The notes under the pieces are model-generated. The model saw nothing but the letters and a program-made list of their open reading frames with translations, made no database searches and was not told where the DNA came from. Below, one piece after another: positions 8,328 to 16,940 of a stretch of DNA of 36,432 nt. Every line of letters begins with the position of its first letter. Position 1 is the stretch's first letter. Made by a program: the position numbers and the translations under genes. This DNA comes from Deltaproteobacteria bacterium (GTDB lineage Bacteria; Myxococcota_A; Polyangia; Polyangiales; Polyangiaceae), in the NCBI GenBank assembly GCA_016209145.1, contig JACQWT010000166.1:1-36432 (forward strand). The letters are read 5' to 3'.

Positions 8328-8472
8328 GCTCGGGCTCGCCCGCGGGACCGCCAATCCACCCCGGGGAGCGTAGGGGCTTGCCTGGGCCGCCCGCGCGATC
8401 CATAAGGCAACCCCGGCCGCGGGCTGGATGGCGCAGCCATCCTGCCCGACGGCGCCGCGAAAGGAGTCCGAG

Positions 8473-9894
8473 GTGAACGCGAAGAGCACCGAGCTGCGAG
8501 CCAACGTGGAGCAGTTCCGCCGCGAGATGGAAGCGTACGTGTCCGAGTTTGGCACGAGCGGGCTGTCGCTTGGCAGCGCGGGCGAGGTCCTGCGCTTCGT
8601 CAAGGAGCACCGCATCGAGTCGATCCGGCTCTGGTTCGTCGACATCCTCGGCTTCCTCAAGAGCTTCTCCATCACGCCGGCGGAGCTCGAGGGCGCGATC
8701 GCCGAGGGCATGGGCTTCGACGGCTCCTCGGTCGAGGGCTACCAGCGGATCAACGAGAGCGACATGGTCGCGTTCCCGTTGCCCGAGACAGCCCAGGTCA
8801 TTCCCTTCAGGATCGGCGGCGCGCGGGCGCTGCGCATGTTCGCCCAGATCCGCAACCCGGATCGCAGCCCGTACGCCAACGATCCGCGCTTCATTCTCGC
8901 CGGCGCGCTGGCCCGGCTGGGCGATCACGGGCTCTCGCACATGAACGCGGGCCCGGAGGGGGAGTTCTTCTACTTCGCGAGCGACCAGGCGACCCGTGTG
9001 CTCGATCAGGCGGGCTACTTCGATCTCAATCCGGTGGATCTGGGCGACGGCCTGCGCGAGGCCACCGTCTTCGCCCTGCACGCGATGGGGATCCCGGTCG
9101 AGTACTCGCACCACGAGGTGGGGCCGAGCCAGCACGAGATCGATCTCAAGTACGCGCCCGCCATGCGCATGGCCGACAGCGTCATGACCTACAAGTGGCT
9201 CGTGAAGGAGATCGCCCACCGCAACGGCGTGCACGCCACGTTCATGCCCAAGCCGCTGGCCACGGAGAACGGCAGCGGCATGCACACGCACCTGTCGCTG
9301 TTTCGCGACGCGCGCACCAACGCCTTCTTCAGCGCCGAGGACCCCTTTCACCTCTCGCCGCTCGCCCGCGCCTTCATGGCCGGCGTGCTGGAGCACGCCC
9401 GCGAGATCTGCCTCGTGACCAACCAGTGGTACAACTCGTACAAGCGGCTCGTGCCGGGCTTCGAGGCGCCGGTCTACATCGCCTGGGCACAGCGCAACCG
9501 CTCGGCCCTGATCCGTGTGCCGGTCTACAAGCCCGGCAAGGAGCTGGCGACGCGCATCGAGCTGCGCTTCCCCGACGCGGCGTGCAACCCCTATCTGGCG
9601 TTTGCGGTCATGCTCGCCGCCGGGCTCGAGGGCGTCTCCGGCGGCTACCGCCTGCCGGATGAGGTCACGACGGACATTTACGCCCTCAACCCCATGGAGC
9701 GGGAGCGCCAGCACATCCGCTCCTTGCCCCATAGCCTCTACGAGGCAATCGGCTGCGCCCGCGAAAGCGTGCTCGTGCGCCGGACGCTGGGAGAGGGAGT
9801 GTTGGGGAAGCTGGTGGAGACCAAGCTGGGCGAGGTGGAGAGCTACCGCAAGACCGTCACGGCCAAGGAGATCGCGGAGTACATGGTGCTGTAG
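8473..9894 (+). CDS. glnA: Glutamine synthetase, type I
   Basis: The 473-residue enzyme would make glutamine from glutamate, ammonia and ATP in the cytoplasm. Visible family features are the beta-grasp segment (VDILGFLKSFSI, GMGFDGSSVEGY), the ATP/metal region GPEGEFFYF, EVGPSQHEIDLKYA, the loop FMPKPLATENGSGMHTHLSLF, and the C-terminal NRSALIRVP and RIELRFPDAACNPYLAFA. The length matches class I enzymes. GTG 8473 is preferred over ATG 8428 because aaggag sits 6 nt upstream of it. Whether it is regulated by adenylylation cannot be decided by eye. Secondary GSI-like ligases exist, so a role outside general nitrogen assimilation is possible. Confidence 0.9.
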   Translation: MNAKSTELRANVEQFRREMEAYVSEFGTSGLSLGSAGEVLRFVKEHRIESIRLWFVDILGFLKSFSITPAELEGAIAEGMGFDGSSVEGYQRINESDMVAFPLPETAQVIPFRIGGARALRMFAQIRNPDRSPYANDPRFILAGALARLGDHGLSHMNAGPEGEFFYFASDQATRVLDQAGYFDLNPVDLGDGLREATVFALHAMGIPVEYSHHEVGPSQHEIDLKYAPAMRMADSVMTYKWLVKEIAHRNGVHATFMPKPLATENGSGMHTHLSLFRDARTNAFFSAEDPFHLSPLARAFMAGVLEHAREICLVTNQWYNSYKRLVPGFEAPVYIAWAQRNRSALIRVPVYKPGKELATRIELRFPDAACNPYLAFAVMLAAGLEGVSGGYRLPDEVTTDIYALNPMERERQHIRSLPHSLYEAIGCARESVLVRRTLGEGVLGKLVETKLGEVESYRKTVTAKEIAEYMVL

Positions 9895-9923
9895 GGATCG
9901 GCTCCGCCCCTTCTCCCAAGAGC

Positions 9924-9940
9924 CGTCGCGCCGCGCGACG
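9924..9940 (+). terminator. Small hairpin after glnA
   Basis: CGTCGCG and CGCGACG form a perfect 7-bp stem over CCG, 30 nt past the glnA stop. There is no U-tract, so intrinsic termination is uncertain. The rest of the 225-bp gap to 10119 shows nothing I can name. Confidence 0.3.
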
Positions 9941-10119
9941 AATCAGGGCATGCGCACCATCTCGATCGCGGCCGCGCGGATGGATCGGCCGCCGTCGTCG
10001 CGGCAAAGGTGGTTGAAGCCTATCGGCGTGGTTCCGCTCCGCTTGCAGGCGAAGGTAGCGCCCCGCAAAGGCGCCAACCAGCTTGTCGGCCTCGCGCTTC
10101 GACCCTATGCTTCCTGTTG

Positions 10120-10362
10120 ATGCTGCCGCCGGTCCGGCGCGAGGTCTTGCGCGAGCGCGAAGCTCAGGATGATGCGGATGACGCCGCCGTGAGCGCGCGC
10201 GAGACTCCGGGCGAGCGGCTGGCGTTGACCATTGAGCTGAGCGAGCTGACGCGCGCGCTCGCCGAGGCCGTAGGCGCCCCGTGGGTGACCGCGCCGGCCG
10301 ACGACCTCGGCGAGAAGGCCAGGCTCTACGCGGCCCCGCTGCGCCTGCTGGTACGCCCGTGA
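10120..10362 (+). CDS. Small protein, partner of downstream nucleotidyltransferase
   Basis: This 80-residue protein was not recognised. Its first 30 residues are charged (VRREVLREREAQDDADDAAV), and the middle ERLALTIELSELTRALAEAVG looks helical. It ends in GEKARLYAAPLRLLVRP. Its stop overlaps the GTG start of the next gene (GTGA), so the two are translationally coupled. The tracked ORF begins at 10009, but the charged helix starts at ATG 10120. By analogy with other two-gene nucleotidyltransferase modules it could be the partner of a toxin-antitoxin-like pair. It does not show the RX4-6H motif of a HEPN toxin. Confidence 0.6.
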   Translation: MLPPVRREVLREREAQDDADDAAVSARETPGERLALTIELSELTRALAEAVGAPWVTAPADDLGEKARLYAAPLRLLVRP

Positions 10363-10979
10363 CCCCGAAGCTGGAGCGCGCGCTGGGCGACGGTGTAGAG
10401 GCAATCGAGAGCCTCGGGCTGAAATACGCCGTGGTCGGAGGGCTTGCGCTCGGAGCCTGGGCTGCCCCTCGCGCTACGCGCGACGTGGATCTCTACGTCG
10501 AGCTGCCGCCGGCGAGCCGGCCGGCGCTCGCCCAGGCGCTGCGCGAGCGGGCGTTCCATGTCCCCGCCATGGAGGATGAGCTCCAGCGCTTCGGCGTCTT
10601 CCGCAGCCGCTCGCGCGACGGAGTCTTCCTCGACGTGTTCGACTCGGTCGGGCCGCTCGGGGAGGCCATCATCGCCCGCCGGCGCCAGGCGCCGCTCGCC
10701 GGGCGCGTTCTGTGGATCGTTGCCCCCGAGGATCTCGCCTTGCTCAAGGCGTTCTCGGATCGCCCGCGCGACTTCGATGATCTCGTCGCCCTGCTGAGCC
10801 GCGCCGGGAGCGGCATCGACCTGTCATATCTCGAGCGGTGGGCCCGGGAGCTCGATCGGAGCATCGGCAGCAACGAGGTGAGTGAGCGGGTGCACCGGGC
10901 CCTTGGCTCCGGGCGCCCCGATGCTCTTGACCGCCGCCTGGGGCTTGGTGTTGATCAAATCCCCCCCAACTGGGAGTAG
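10359..10979 (+). CDS. Nucleotidyltransferase-fold protein (AbiEii/DUF6036-like)
   Basis: The 206-residue protein has the nucleotidyltransferase core KYAVVGGLALGAWAAPRATRDVDLYVEL. Its GG motif and DVD metal-binding pair resemble AbiEii/AbiGii-type and related uncharacterised families. A middle segment GVFLDVFDSVGPLGEAII supplies a possible third acidic residue, and the C-terminus (IVAPEDLALLKAFSDRPRDFDDLVALL) is typical of these families. The GTG start overlaps the upstream stop by 4 nt; the longer track start at 10281 lies in another gene. The substrate is unknown. It is the second nucleotidyltransferase module within 10 kb, and its partner is not the HTH protein AbiEi. Confidence 0.7.
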   Translation: MTPKLERALGDGVEAIESLGLKYAVVGGLALGAWAAPRATRDVDLYVELPPASRPALAQALRERAFHVPAMEDELQRFGVFRSRSRDGVFLDVFDSVGPLGEAIIARRRQAPLAGRVLWIVAPEDLALLKAFSDRPRDFDDLVALLSRAGSGIDLSYLERWARELDRSIGSNEVSERVHRALGSGRPDALDRRLGLGVDQIPPNWE

Positions 10980-10983
10980 TAGA

Positions 10984-11574
10984 TCAGGCCTCGTGCGCCG
11001 GCGCCGCCACGGGAACGAAGGTGCCCGAGACCACCCTGCGGCCGCGGGCCGACTCGGGCAGCGGTCCGGGCCAGACCGTGACGCGGGCGTCGCCCACCAC
11101 CTGGTTGCGCTCGCGCACCCACTCCTGCCGCTCGTCCACCCAGGCTTGCACCGCCGCCCGCGCTTCCTCGGTGATGGCGCGCGCGTCGTTGGGATCGGCG
11201 ACGCTCATGCCCCGGTCGTAGAGCCAGCGGACTTCCATCGGCCGCTGCGGATCGGCCTGGGCGGCCTCGTCGCGCTGCCGCCGGGCGGCGTCGAGCTCGG
11301 CCTGGCGCATGGCCTCGGCGCGCTGCGCCATGGCGGCGTCGCGCTCCGCCTCCCGGCGGCGCGCCAGCTCGCATTCCTCCGGATCCAGCGGGCGCATACA
11401 ACCGCGCAGCCGCTCGCTGAGCTGTGGCGCCGTCTCGCGGCCCGCCGGGCCCAGCACCTCGGTGAACCGAGGCCGCCCGCGCAGCCAGGCGGCGGCGTCC
11501 TGCTCGGAGTCGAAGCTCGCCACGCCCGACTCGCCCGACTCCAAGTTGCGGATCCCCAGCTCGATCTTGGCCAT
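10984..11574 (-). CDS. Conserved hypothetical protein with charged coiled-coil
   Basis: The 196-residue cytoplasmic-looking protein was not assigned to a family. An N-terminal globular part (ELGIRNLESGESGVASFDSEQDAAAWL) precedes a long Arg/Ala/Glu-rich helix of about 50 residues that may be a coiled coil. The C-terminal domain contains MEVRWLYDRGMSVADPNDARAITEEARAAVQAW and VVGDARVTVWPGPLP. No signal or membrane segment is seen. Start 11574 (MAKIELG) has gaggag about 10 nt upstream, better than the tracked 11598. It is convergent with the nucleotidyltransferase gene, with only 4 nt between the stops. Confidence 0.6.
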   Translation of the reverse strand: MAKIELGIRNLESGESGVASFDSEQDAAAWLRGRPRFTEVLGPAGRETAPQLSERLRGCMRPLDPEECELARRREAERDAAMAQRAEAMRQAELDAARRQRDEAAQADPQRPMEVRWLYDRGMSVADPNDARAITEEARAAVQAWVDERQEWVRERNQVVGDARVTVWPGPLPESARGRRVVSGTFVPVAAPAHEA

Positions 11575-11631
11575 GCCGTGCTTGCTCCTCGACGGCATGT
11601 TAGCGGGCTTCGCGTTCGATGGGGAGTTGCA

Positions 11632-11730
11632 TTGACCCGCTGCGAGTGGAGCGGCAAGATCGCCCGCGAGGAGGCGGCGCGCTACGTGCTCAGCCCGAAG
11701 AAGCTCGACGAACGCCGGCCGTCGCCCTGA
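11632..11730 (+). CDS. Possible 32-residue ORF
   Basis: A TTG at 11632 with ggggag 5 nt upstream opens a 32-residue frame (LTRCEWSGKIAREEAARYVLS...). It could be a small protein or the tail of a lost gene. Coding support is weak, and the rest of 11575-11782 holds nothing else recognisable. Confidence 0.2.
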   Translation: MTRCEWSGKIAREEAARYVLSPKKLDERRPSP

Positions 11731-11782
11731 TTACGCCCGGTGCCGGCTTGACAGGTCGCCGGATATCGAGGATCGCTCGGCC

Positions 11783-12724
11783 ATGCGTTCGACGAGAGGC
11801 TTCCGACCCCAAGCGGCCGGGCGGCGCGCCCGTGCCGCGCCGATCGTGCTCCTCGCCTTGCTCGCCGCCGGCTGCGCAGCGGCCGCCGCGCCGACGGCCG
11901 CGCCGACGGCCGCGCCGCGGGCCGAGCGCCGGGCCCTGGACTGGAAAACCATCATCCCCCCGGGACCGCCGATGGAGCAGGTGCAAGGAACCGATATCAC
12001 TATCCGCAACATCTCGACGCACGCCGTCGCGTACAGCGTCGAGCCGGCCGACGGGACGGGCGCCTCCCGCCGCCATGTGCTGGAGCCGGGCGCCATCGAT
12101 CGCTTCCCCGCGCCGGGCGACGTGCACATCGGCTTCGAGTCGAAGAAGGGCACACAGGGCTACCGTCTCGTGCCGGGCGCCTCGTACCTGTTCCGCTACG
12201 AGGAGCGGGATGGAGCCAGCCTGAACGAAGGCTCGCACGGCCGGGCCGACGCGGCCGACCTGGGACCCTTCGTGCCCACGCCCCCGGAGGTGGTGGAGAA
12301 GATGCTGGAGGCGGCCGAGCTCACGGACAAGGACGTGTTCTTCGATCTCGGCTGTGGCGACGGCCGGATCGTCATTGCCGCCGCCCAGCGCTACGGCTGC
12401 CGTGGCGTGGGCATCGATCTGGATCCGAAGCTCGTCGAGGAGTCGCGCCGCAACGCCGAGCGCGCGGGCGTGGCGCGGCTCGTCGAGTTCCGTGCCGGCG
12501 ACGCGACCAAGGCGGATCTGACCGGCGCCACCGCGGTCACGCTCTACCTCTTGCCCGAGTCCAACGAAGCGCTGCGGCCCTTGCTGGAGAAGCAGCTCGC
12601 CCCGGGCGCGCGGATCGTCTGCCATGACTACGGCATCCGCGGCTGGGAGGGACGCGAGACGCGGAGCATCACGCTTGTGGCCGGGGACGGCAAGAAGCAC
12701 TACATCTACGTCTATCGGAGGTAG
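11783..12724 (+). CDS. Lipoprotein-anchored SAM-dependent methyltransferase
   Basis: The 313-residue protein has a strong lipoprotein signal (IVLLALLAAGC, Cys31) and an Ala/Pro/Thr linker with a short tandem repeat. A beta-rich domain (about 65-145) resembles a small binding module. The class I methyltransferase domain starts FVPTPPEVVEKMLEAAEL, with the SAM-binding motif FFDLGCGDGR (187-195) and acidic loop GIDLD. Motif IV appears as TAVTLYLLPE. The VPTPPEVV entry is typical of a DOT1-like bacterial methyltransferase group. Anchoring outside the cytoplasm would be odd for a SAM enzyme, since periplasmic SAM is not expected. It is the first of several same-strand genes, followed 63 nt later by the M2 peptidase. 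Confidence 0.75.
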   Translation: MRSTRGFRPQAAGRRARAAPIVLLALLAAGCAAAAAPTAAPTAAPRAERRALDWKTIIPPGPPMEQVQGTDITIRNISTHAVAYSVEPADGTGASRRHVLEPGAIDRFPAPGDVHIGFESKKGTQGYRLVPGASYLFRYEERDGASLNEGSHGRADAADLGPFVPTPPEVVEKMLEAAELTDKDVFFDLGCGDGRIVIAAAQRYGCRGVGIDLDPKLVEESRRNAERAGVARLVEFRAGDATKADLTGATAVTLYLLPESNEALRPLLEKQLAPGARIVCHDYGIRGWEGRETRSITLVAGDGKKHYIYVYRR

Positions 12725-12787
12725 CCGTCCGCGGCGGCGGTCGTGCTATAGCACCGGCCGCCTCGTAGAATTCCGGGAGACTGAGCG

Positions 12788-14770
12788 ATGCGCCGAGCAC
12801 GTCCTTGTTCGTGGTTTGCGGGAGCAGGTCTGGGCGTCGCCGCCGTGGCGGCCGCGCTCGTGGGATGCGGAGGCGGCGCCGGCTGGCGGCCCGCTCCCTG
12901 CCCCAACTGCGCGGAGCAGCGCTACCCCGGATCGGTGGCGCCGGGCGAGGAGCAGATCGAGCCCGACACCGAGGTTTCGGCCGAGGAGGCCGAGCGCTTC
13001 GTGGCCAACGTCGAGAAGGAGCTGCGCCGGTTCTGGATCCGCCGCGAGCGCGCCGGCTGGCTGCAGACCAACTTCATCACCTTCGACACCGAGTCGCTGG
13101 CCGCCGAGACCGAGAAGGACGCGATGGACTACCTGCGGCGCGTCACCAAGCAGGCGCGGCGCTTCGAGGGCCTGAAGCTCGACGCCGCTCTCGCGCGCAA
13201 GCTCAAGCTGCTCAAGCTCGCGGCCACGCTGCCCCCGCCCGGCGATCCGGCCAAGACCGCGGAGCTTGCCGCGATCGCGACCTGGCTCCAGTCGGCCTAC
13301 GGCAAGGCCAAGTACTGCCCCAAGCCGGACGGGGCGCTGCGCCGGGCGCTCGGCAAGGACAAGGGCAACGCCGAGGCCCTCGCCTGTGCGCCGGGCAAGG
13401 GAGGCGTCAGCCTGGACGTGCTGGTCAAGCTGCTCGCCACGAGCCGCGACGAGGAGGCCCTGCGGGAGGCTTGGATCGGCTGGCACGGCATCTCGCCGCC
13501 CATGCGCGAGAAGTACGCGCGCTACGTCGAGCTCGGCAACGATGGGGCGAAGCAGCTCGGCTTCGGCGACGTGGGCGAGCTGTGGCGCAGCGGCTACGAC
13601 ATGTCGCCGGCCCAGTTCCGCGCCGAGGCGGACCGGCTGTACGCGGAGGTCCGGCCCTTCTACGAGGAGCTGCACTGCTATGTGCGCGCCCGGCTGCGCG
13701 AGCAGTACGGCGCGAAGCTCGTCGGCGAGAAGGCGCCGATCCCCGCGCACCTCTTGGGCAACATGTGGTCGCAGAGCTGGGGCAACGTCTATCCGCTGGT
13801 CGAGCCGTTCAAGGGCCAGGGCGATGTCGACGCGACCGCCAGCCTCGTCAAGCAGAAGTACGACGAGCTCAAGATGGCCAGGCTCGGCGAGGCGTTCTTC
13901 ACCTCGCTCGGCCTCGATCCGCTGCCCCAGACCTTCTGGGAGCGCTCGCTCTTCAAGAAGCCGCGGGACCGGGAGGTCGTCTGCCACGCCAGCGCCTGGG
14001 ACGTGACCTACAGCGACGATCTACGCATCAAGATGTGCATCGAGATGACCGACGAGGATCTCGGCACCATCCACCACGAGCTCGGCCACAACTACTACTT
14101 CCACTACTACCGCGACCAGCCCGTGCTCTTCCAGCAGGGCGCCAACGACGGGTTCCACGAGGCCCTGGGCGACACCATCGCGCTGTCGATCACGCCGGCC
14201 TATCTCAAGCGCATCGGCTTGCTCGACAAGCTGCCCGAGGGCGACAAGGGCACCGTCAACTTCCTGATGAAGATGGCCCTCGACAAGGTGGCCTTCCTGC
14301 CCTTCGGCAAGCTCATCGACGAGTGGCGCTGGGATGTCTTCGCCGGCAAGACCCCGGCGGGCCAGTACAACCAGGCATGGTGGGATCTGCGCACGCGGCT
14401 GCAGGGTATCGCGCCGCCCCTGGCGCGCTCGGAGCAGGACTTCGATCCCGGGGCCAAGTACCACGTGCCGGCCAACGTGCCCTACATCCGCTACTTCCTG
14501 GCGTTCTTCTACCAGTTCCAGTTCCACCGGGCCCTGTGCCGCGCCATCGGCCACCAGGGGCCCCTGCACACCTGCTCCATCTACGGCAACAAGCAGGCGG
14601 GCGAGAAGCTCGCGGCGATGATGCGGCTCGGGGCCAGCCAGCCCTGGCCCGAGGCGTTGGCGGCCCTGACGGGCGAGAGCCAGGCGAGCGGCAGCGCACT
14701 GCTCGAGTACTTCGCGCCGCTGCGCGACTGGCTGCGCCAGCAGATCGCGCAGCAGAGCTGCGGCTGGTAG
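12788..14770 (+). CDS. M2-family peptidase (ACE-like), lipoprotein
   Basis: The 660-residue protein has a lipoprotein signal (AAVAAALVGC) and a Cys-containing linker. Its body is helical throughout, as in peptidyl-dipeptidase A (angiotensin-converting-enzyme family). The zinc site is HHELGH (H430, E431, H434), and the third ligand is E458 in GFHEALGD, at the usual spacing. The segment LLGNMWSQSWGNVYPLV matches the family pattern LLGNMWAQSW. M2 enzymes release C-terminal dipeptides from peptides, so this one probably trims peptides outside the inner membrane. The C-terminal portion (YIRYFLAFFYQFQFHRALC) is also typical. All catalytic residues appear intact. Confidence 0.88.
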   Translation: MRRARPCSWFAGAGLGVAAVAAALVGCGGGAGWRPAPCPNCAEQRYPGSVAPGEEQIEPDTEVSAEEAERFVANVEKELRRFWIRRERAGWLQTNFITFDTESLAAETEKDAMDYLRRVTKQARRFEGLKLDAALARKLKLLKLAATLPPPGDPAKTAELAAIATWLQSAYGKAKYCPKPDGALRRALGKDKGNAEALACAPGKGGVSLDVLVKLLATSRDEEALREAWIGWHGISPPMREKYARYVELGNDGAKQLGFGDVGELWRSGYDMSPAQFRAEADRLYAEVRPFYEELHCYVRARLREQYGAKLVGEKAPIPAHLLGNMWSQSWGNVYPLVEPFKGQGDVDATASLVKQKYDELKMARLGEAFFTSLGLDPLPQTFWERSLFKKPRDREVVCHASAWDVTYSDDLRIKMCIEMTDEDLGTIHHELGHNYYFHYYRDQPVLFQQGANDGFHEALGDTIALSITPAYLKRIGLLDKLPEGDKGTVNFLMKMALDKVAFLPFGKLIDEWRWDVFAGKTPAGQYNQAWWDLRTRLQGIAPPLARSEQDFDPGAKYHVPANVPYIRYFLAFFYQFQFHRALCRAIGHQGPLHTCSIYGNKQAGEKLAAMMRLGASQPWPEALAALTGESQASGSALLEYFAPLRDWLRQQIAQQSCGW

Positions 14771-14786
14771 GGAGCGGGCGCGCGCC

Positions 14787-15275
14787 ATGATGAAGATGCC
14801 CGATCCGGGCCTGTACCGCACGACCCGGCCCTACCCGGGCCGCGAGCCGGAGATCCCGGCCGGCGCACTCGTCTACGTCGGCACGGCATCCAACGGCGGG
14901 CTGCCGTTCGTCGTGCGGCCCTCGCAGAACCGCCACAATCGGTGGCACTGGGCTGAGCCCACCATCCCGATGCGGGCCGTCAACTGGGCCGAGACCCTGA
15001 TGCGCCTGCCGGCCGAGGGCTTCTACACGCTGCCCGAGGACTTGCAGTTCGAGGCCGGCGGGCGCTGGCTGCGCAACGCCCTCGTGCAGCTCGGCTACAA
15101 CTCCGAGGGACGGGGCATCATCTTCGTCGCCGAGCAGCACGAGGACGAGGAGCGCAACGTGCTCGTCTTCGGCGAGAGGGGGCGCATGATCGACGACGGG
15201 CTGCTGCACCGGCTGGTGTGGGCGCCGATCTTGCCGGTGGGGAGCAGGAAGCAGGAGGGCGCGGTCGAGGCCTGA
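14787..15275 (+). CDS. Hypothetical protein
   Basis: The 162-residue soluble-looking protein was not recognised. The start ATGATGAAGATG offers several in-frame Met codons, with ggtaggg about 15 nt upstream. The sequence is rich in Trp, Tyr and Arg (NRHNRWHWAEPTIPMRAVNW) and in beta-strand-like segments (RGIIFVAEQH, ERNVLVFGERG). There is no signal peptide or membrane segment. It lies 16 nt after the M2 peptidase on the same strand and is probably co-transcribed. A role linked to that peptidase cannot be shown. Confidence 0.65.
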   Translation: MMKMPDPGLYRTTRPYPGREPEIPAGALVYVGTASNGGLPFVVRPSQNRHNRWHWAEPTIPMRAVNWAETLMRLPAEGFYTLPEDLQFEAGGRWLRNALVQLGYNSEGRGIIFVAEQHEDEERNVLVFGERGRMIDDGLLHRLVWAPILPVGSRKQEGAVEA

Positions 15276-15479
15276 GAGCCTGCCCTCGTTGTGCTCGCTC
15301 GCCGATCCGGGAACTCCGGCGCACGCCGCGTGTCCGTAGCCTTGGCGCGAGCAGCGCCGTGGCCCGGCCCGCCGGGCCGGCTCGCGCCCCGGTGCATGGG
15401 CCGCTGGCGCGCGCCCCTCGTGGTCGCCGGGCGCCCGCGGCCGCCGCGCGCCGGAACGAGCGGCGCTGCCGAGGACACC

Positions 15480-16919
15480 ATGTCGCAGAAGTCCTGCCAC
15501 GCCATTGCCGCGCTGTGCGCGCTGGCCCTCACCGGCACCGCGCTTGCGAGCTGTCAGACCGCCACGGCCCGGTGGGGCCGCGGCGCCGGCCCCACTCCCA
15601 TGGCCGGCCCCGGAGCGGACGCCGGGACCCCGCGCGCGCGGGCCCGTGCCGCCGCCACGCCGGCCGGCATCGAGCTGGCGAGCTACGCCGTGCCGTCGGC
15701 GCGTGCGACCGGCCGGCGCGCGCCGCCCATCAGCCTGGCCACGGCGGACGGAGCCGAGCTCGAGCTCGTGCGGCTCTCGGGCCGCTCCGTCGTGCAGGCT
15801 CCGCTCGGGTTCACCGAGCTGCGGCTCGCCTTCGAGGCTGCCGGCCGCATGACGTTCCCGGCGCCCGGCGGCGACGGCGCCGTGACCATCGTCTACCCGC
15901 TCGTGTTCTCGCAGGACGTGCCCCAGGTGACGTCGCCGGAGGTCCCGGCGGCCCCTGCGCCCGAGCCCGCGCCCGAGCCCGCGCCGCCGCTGCCGTCGCC
16001 GCTCAGTGGTCCGCTCGGGCGGGTCATGTCCGCCCTGGGCAACGGCCACCTCAAGGAGGCCATCGAGCTGGCGCACCATTGGTATGCACAATCGCCGGGC
16101 GAGACGCTGGCCTTGGTGGCCCTGGGCGAGGCATACGAGGCCGCGGGCGAGCGCGGCCAGGCGGCGCGCGCCTACGGTTCGCTCGTCGACATGTTCCCGT
16201 GGCGCGCGGACGTGCGGCGCTTCGCCGGAAGCCGCCTGGAGCGCGTGGCGATCCCCGCCGCCTTGGAGCTGGCGCTCGACAGCTTCCGCAAGGCGCGCTC
16301 GGATCGGCCCGACCATCCATCGAGCCACCGGCTGCTCGCCTTCGCGCTGCTCAAGCAGGGCAGGCCGGCCGAAGCGTTCGAGGTCCTGACCGAGGCGCTC
16401 GCCCGGCGCAGCCTCGACGGCAGGTTCCCCGCCGCCGAGCGGGTGCTGCGCGAGGATCTGGGCCTGGCGGCAGCCGCCTGGATCAAGGCCGAGCCCGCGC
16501 GCGGCGAGGAGATCCTGGGCAAGCTCCGGCAGGCGGGCGGGGTCACAGAGCAGGAGGGCTCGCTGCGCTTCGTGCTGACCTGGGAGACCGACGCCAACGA
16601 CGTCGACCTGCACGTCTACGACGCCGGCGGCGGGCACGCCTGGTTCCAGCAGCCCGCGCTGGAGAGCGGGGGCGAGCTGTACGCCGACGTGACGCAGGGC
16701 TACGGCCCGGAGTGCTTCACGGTGCGCCTGGCTCGCGGCGCCGGCTAGCCCCACTACCGGTTGCTCGTCCACTACTACTCCCGCGGTCCCATGGGCTACG
16801 GCATGGGCAAGGTCGAGGCCATCCATCACGACGGCCGGGGCGGGCTGCGCTTCGACGAGCGCCCCTTCGTGGTGATGGCCGACGGCGCGTACGCGGATCT
16901 GGGCACGGTGCGGATGTAG
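15480..16919 (+). pseudogene. TPR / DUF2135 lipoprotein interrupted by in-frame TAG
   Basis: The frame starts with a lipoprotein signal (lipobox LASC, Cys25; gagg 7 nt before ATG). A beta-rich domain (about 80-145), an EPAPEPAP linker and TPR-like helices (about 180-340) follow. A DUF2135-like domain then begins LRFVLTWETDANDVDLHVYD. After 422 codons a TAG (16746-16748) stops translation inside that domain. The same frame then continues PHYRLLVHYYSRGPMGYGMGKVEAI to a second TAG at 16917-16919, which is what an intact domain would contain. A single CAG-to-TAG change explains it. It may be a nonsense mutation, an assembly error or read-through. Confidence 0.75.
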
Positions 16920-16940
16920 GCGACGTCGGCCGGCGCGTGC

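Noticed and set aside
8262-10082. Shared GGCGCCAACCA near 8266 and 10072
   Set aside because: An 11-base match between two GC-rich gaps with no extended similarity is not convincing as a repeat.
11896-11925. Short tandem repeat encoding APTAAPTAAP
   Set aside because: A low-complexity linker after a lipobox is usual in lipoproteins of such genomes.
12805-14790. 661-residue frame alongside the M2 peptidase
   Set aside because: It is a +2-shifted Arg/Gly/Ala-rich shadow. The peptidase frame has the zinc motif and signal peptide.
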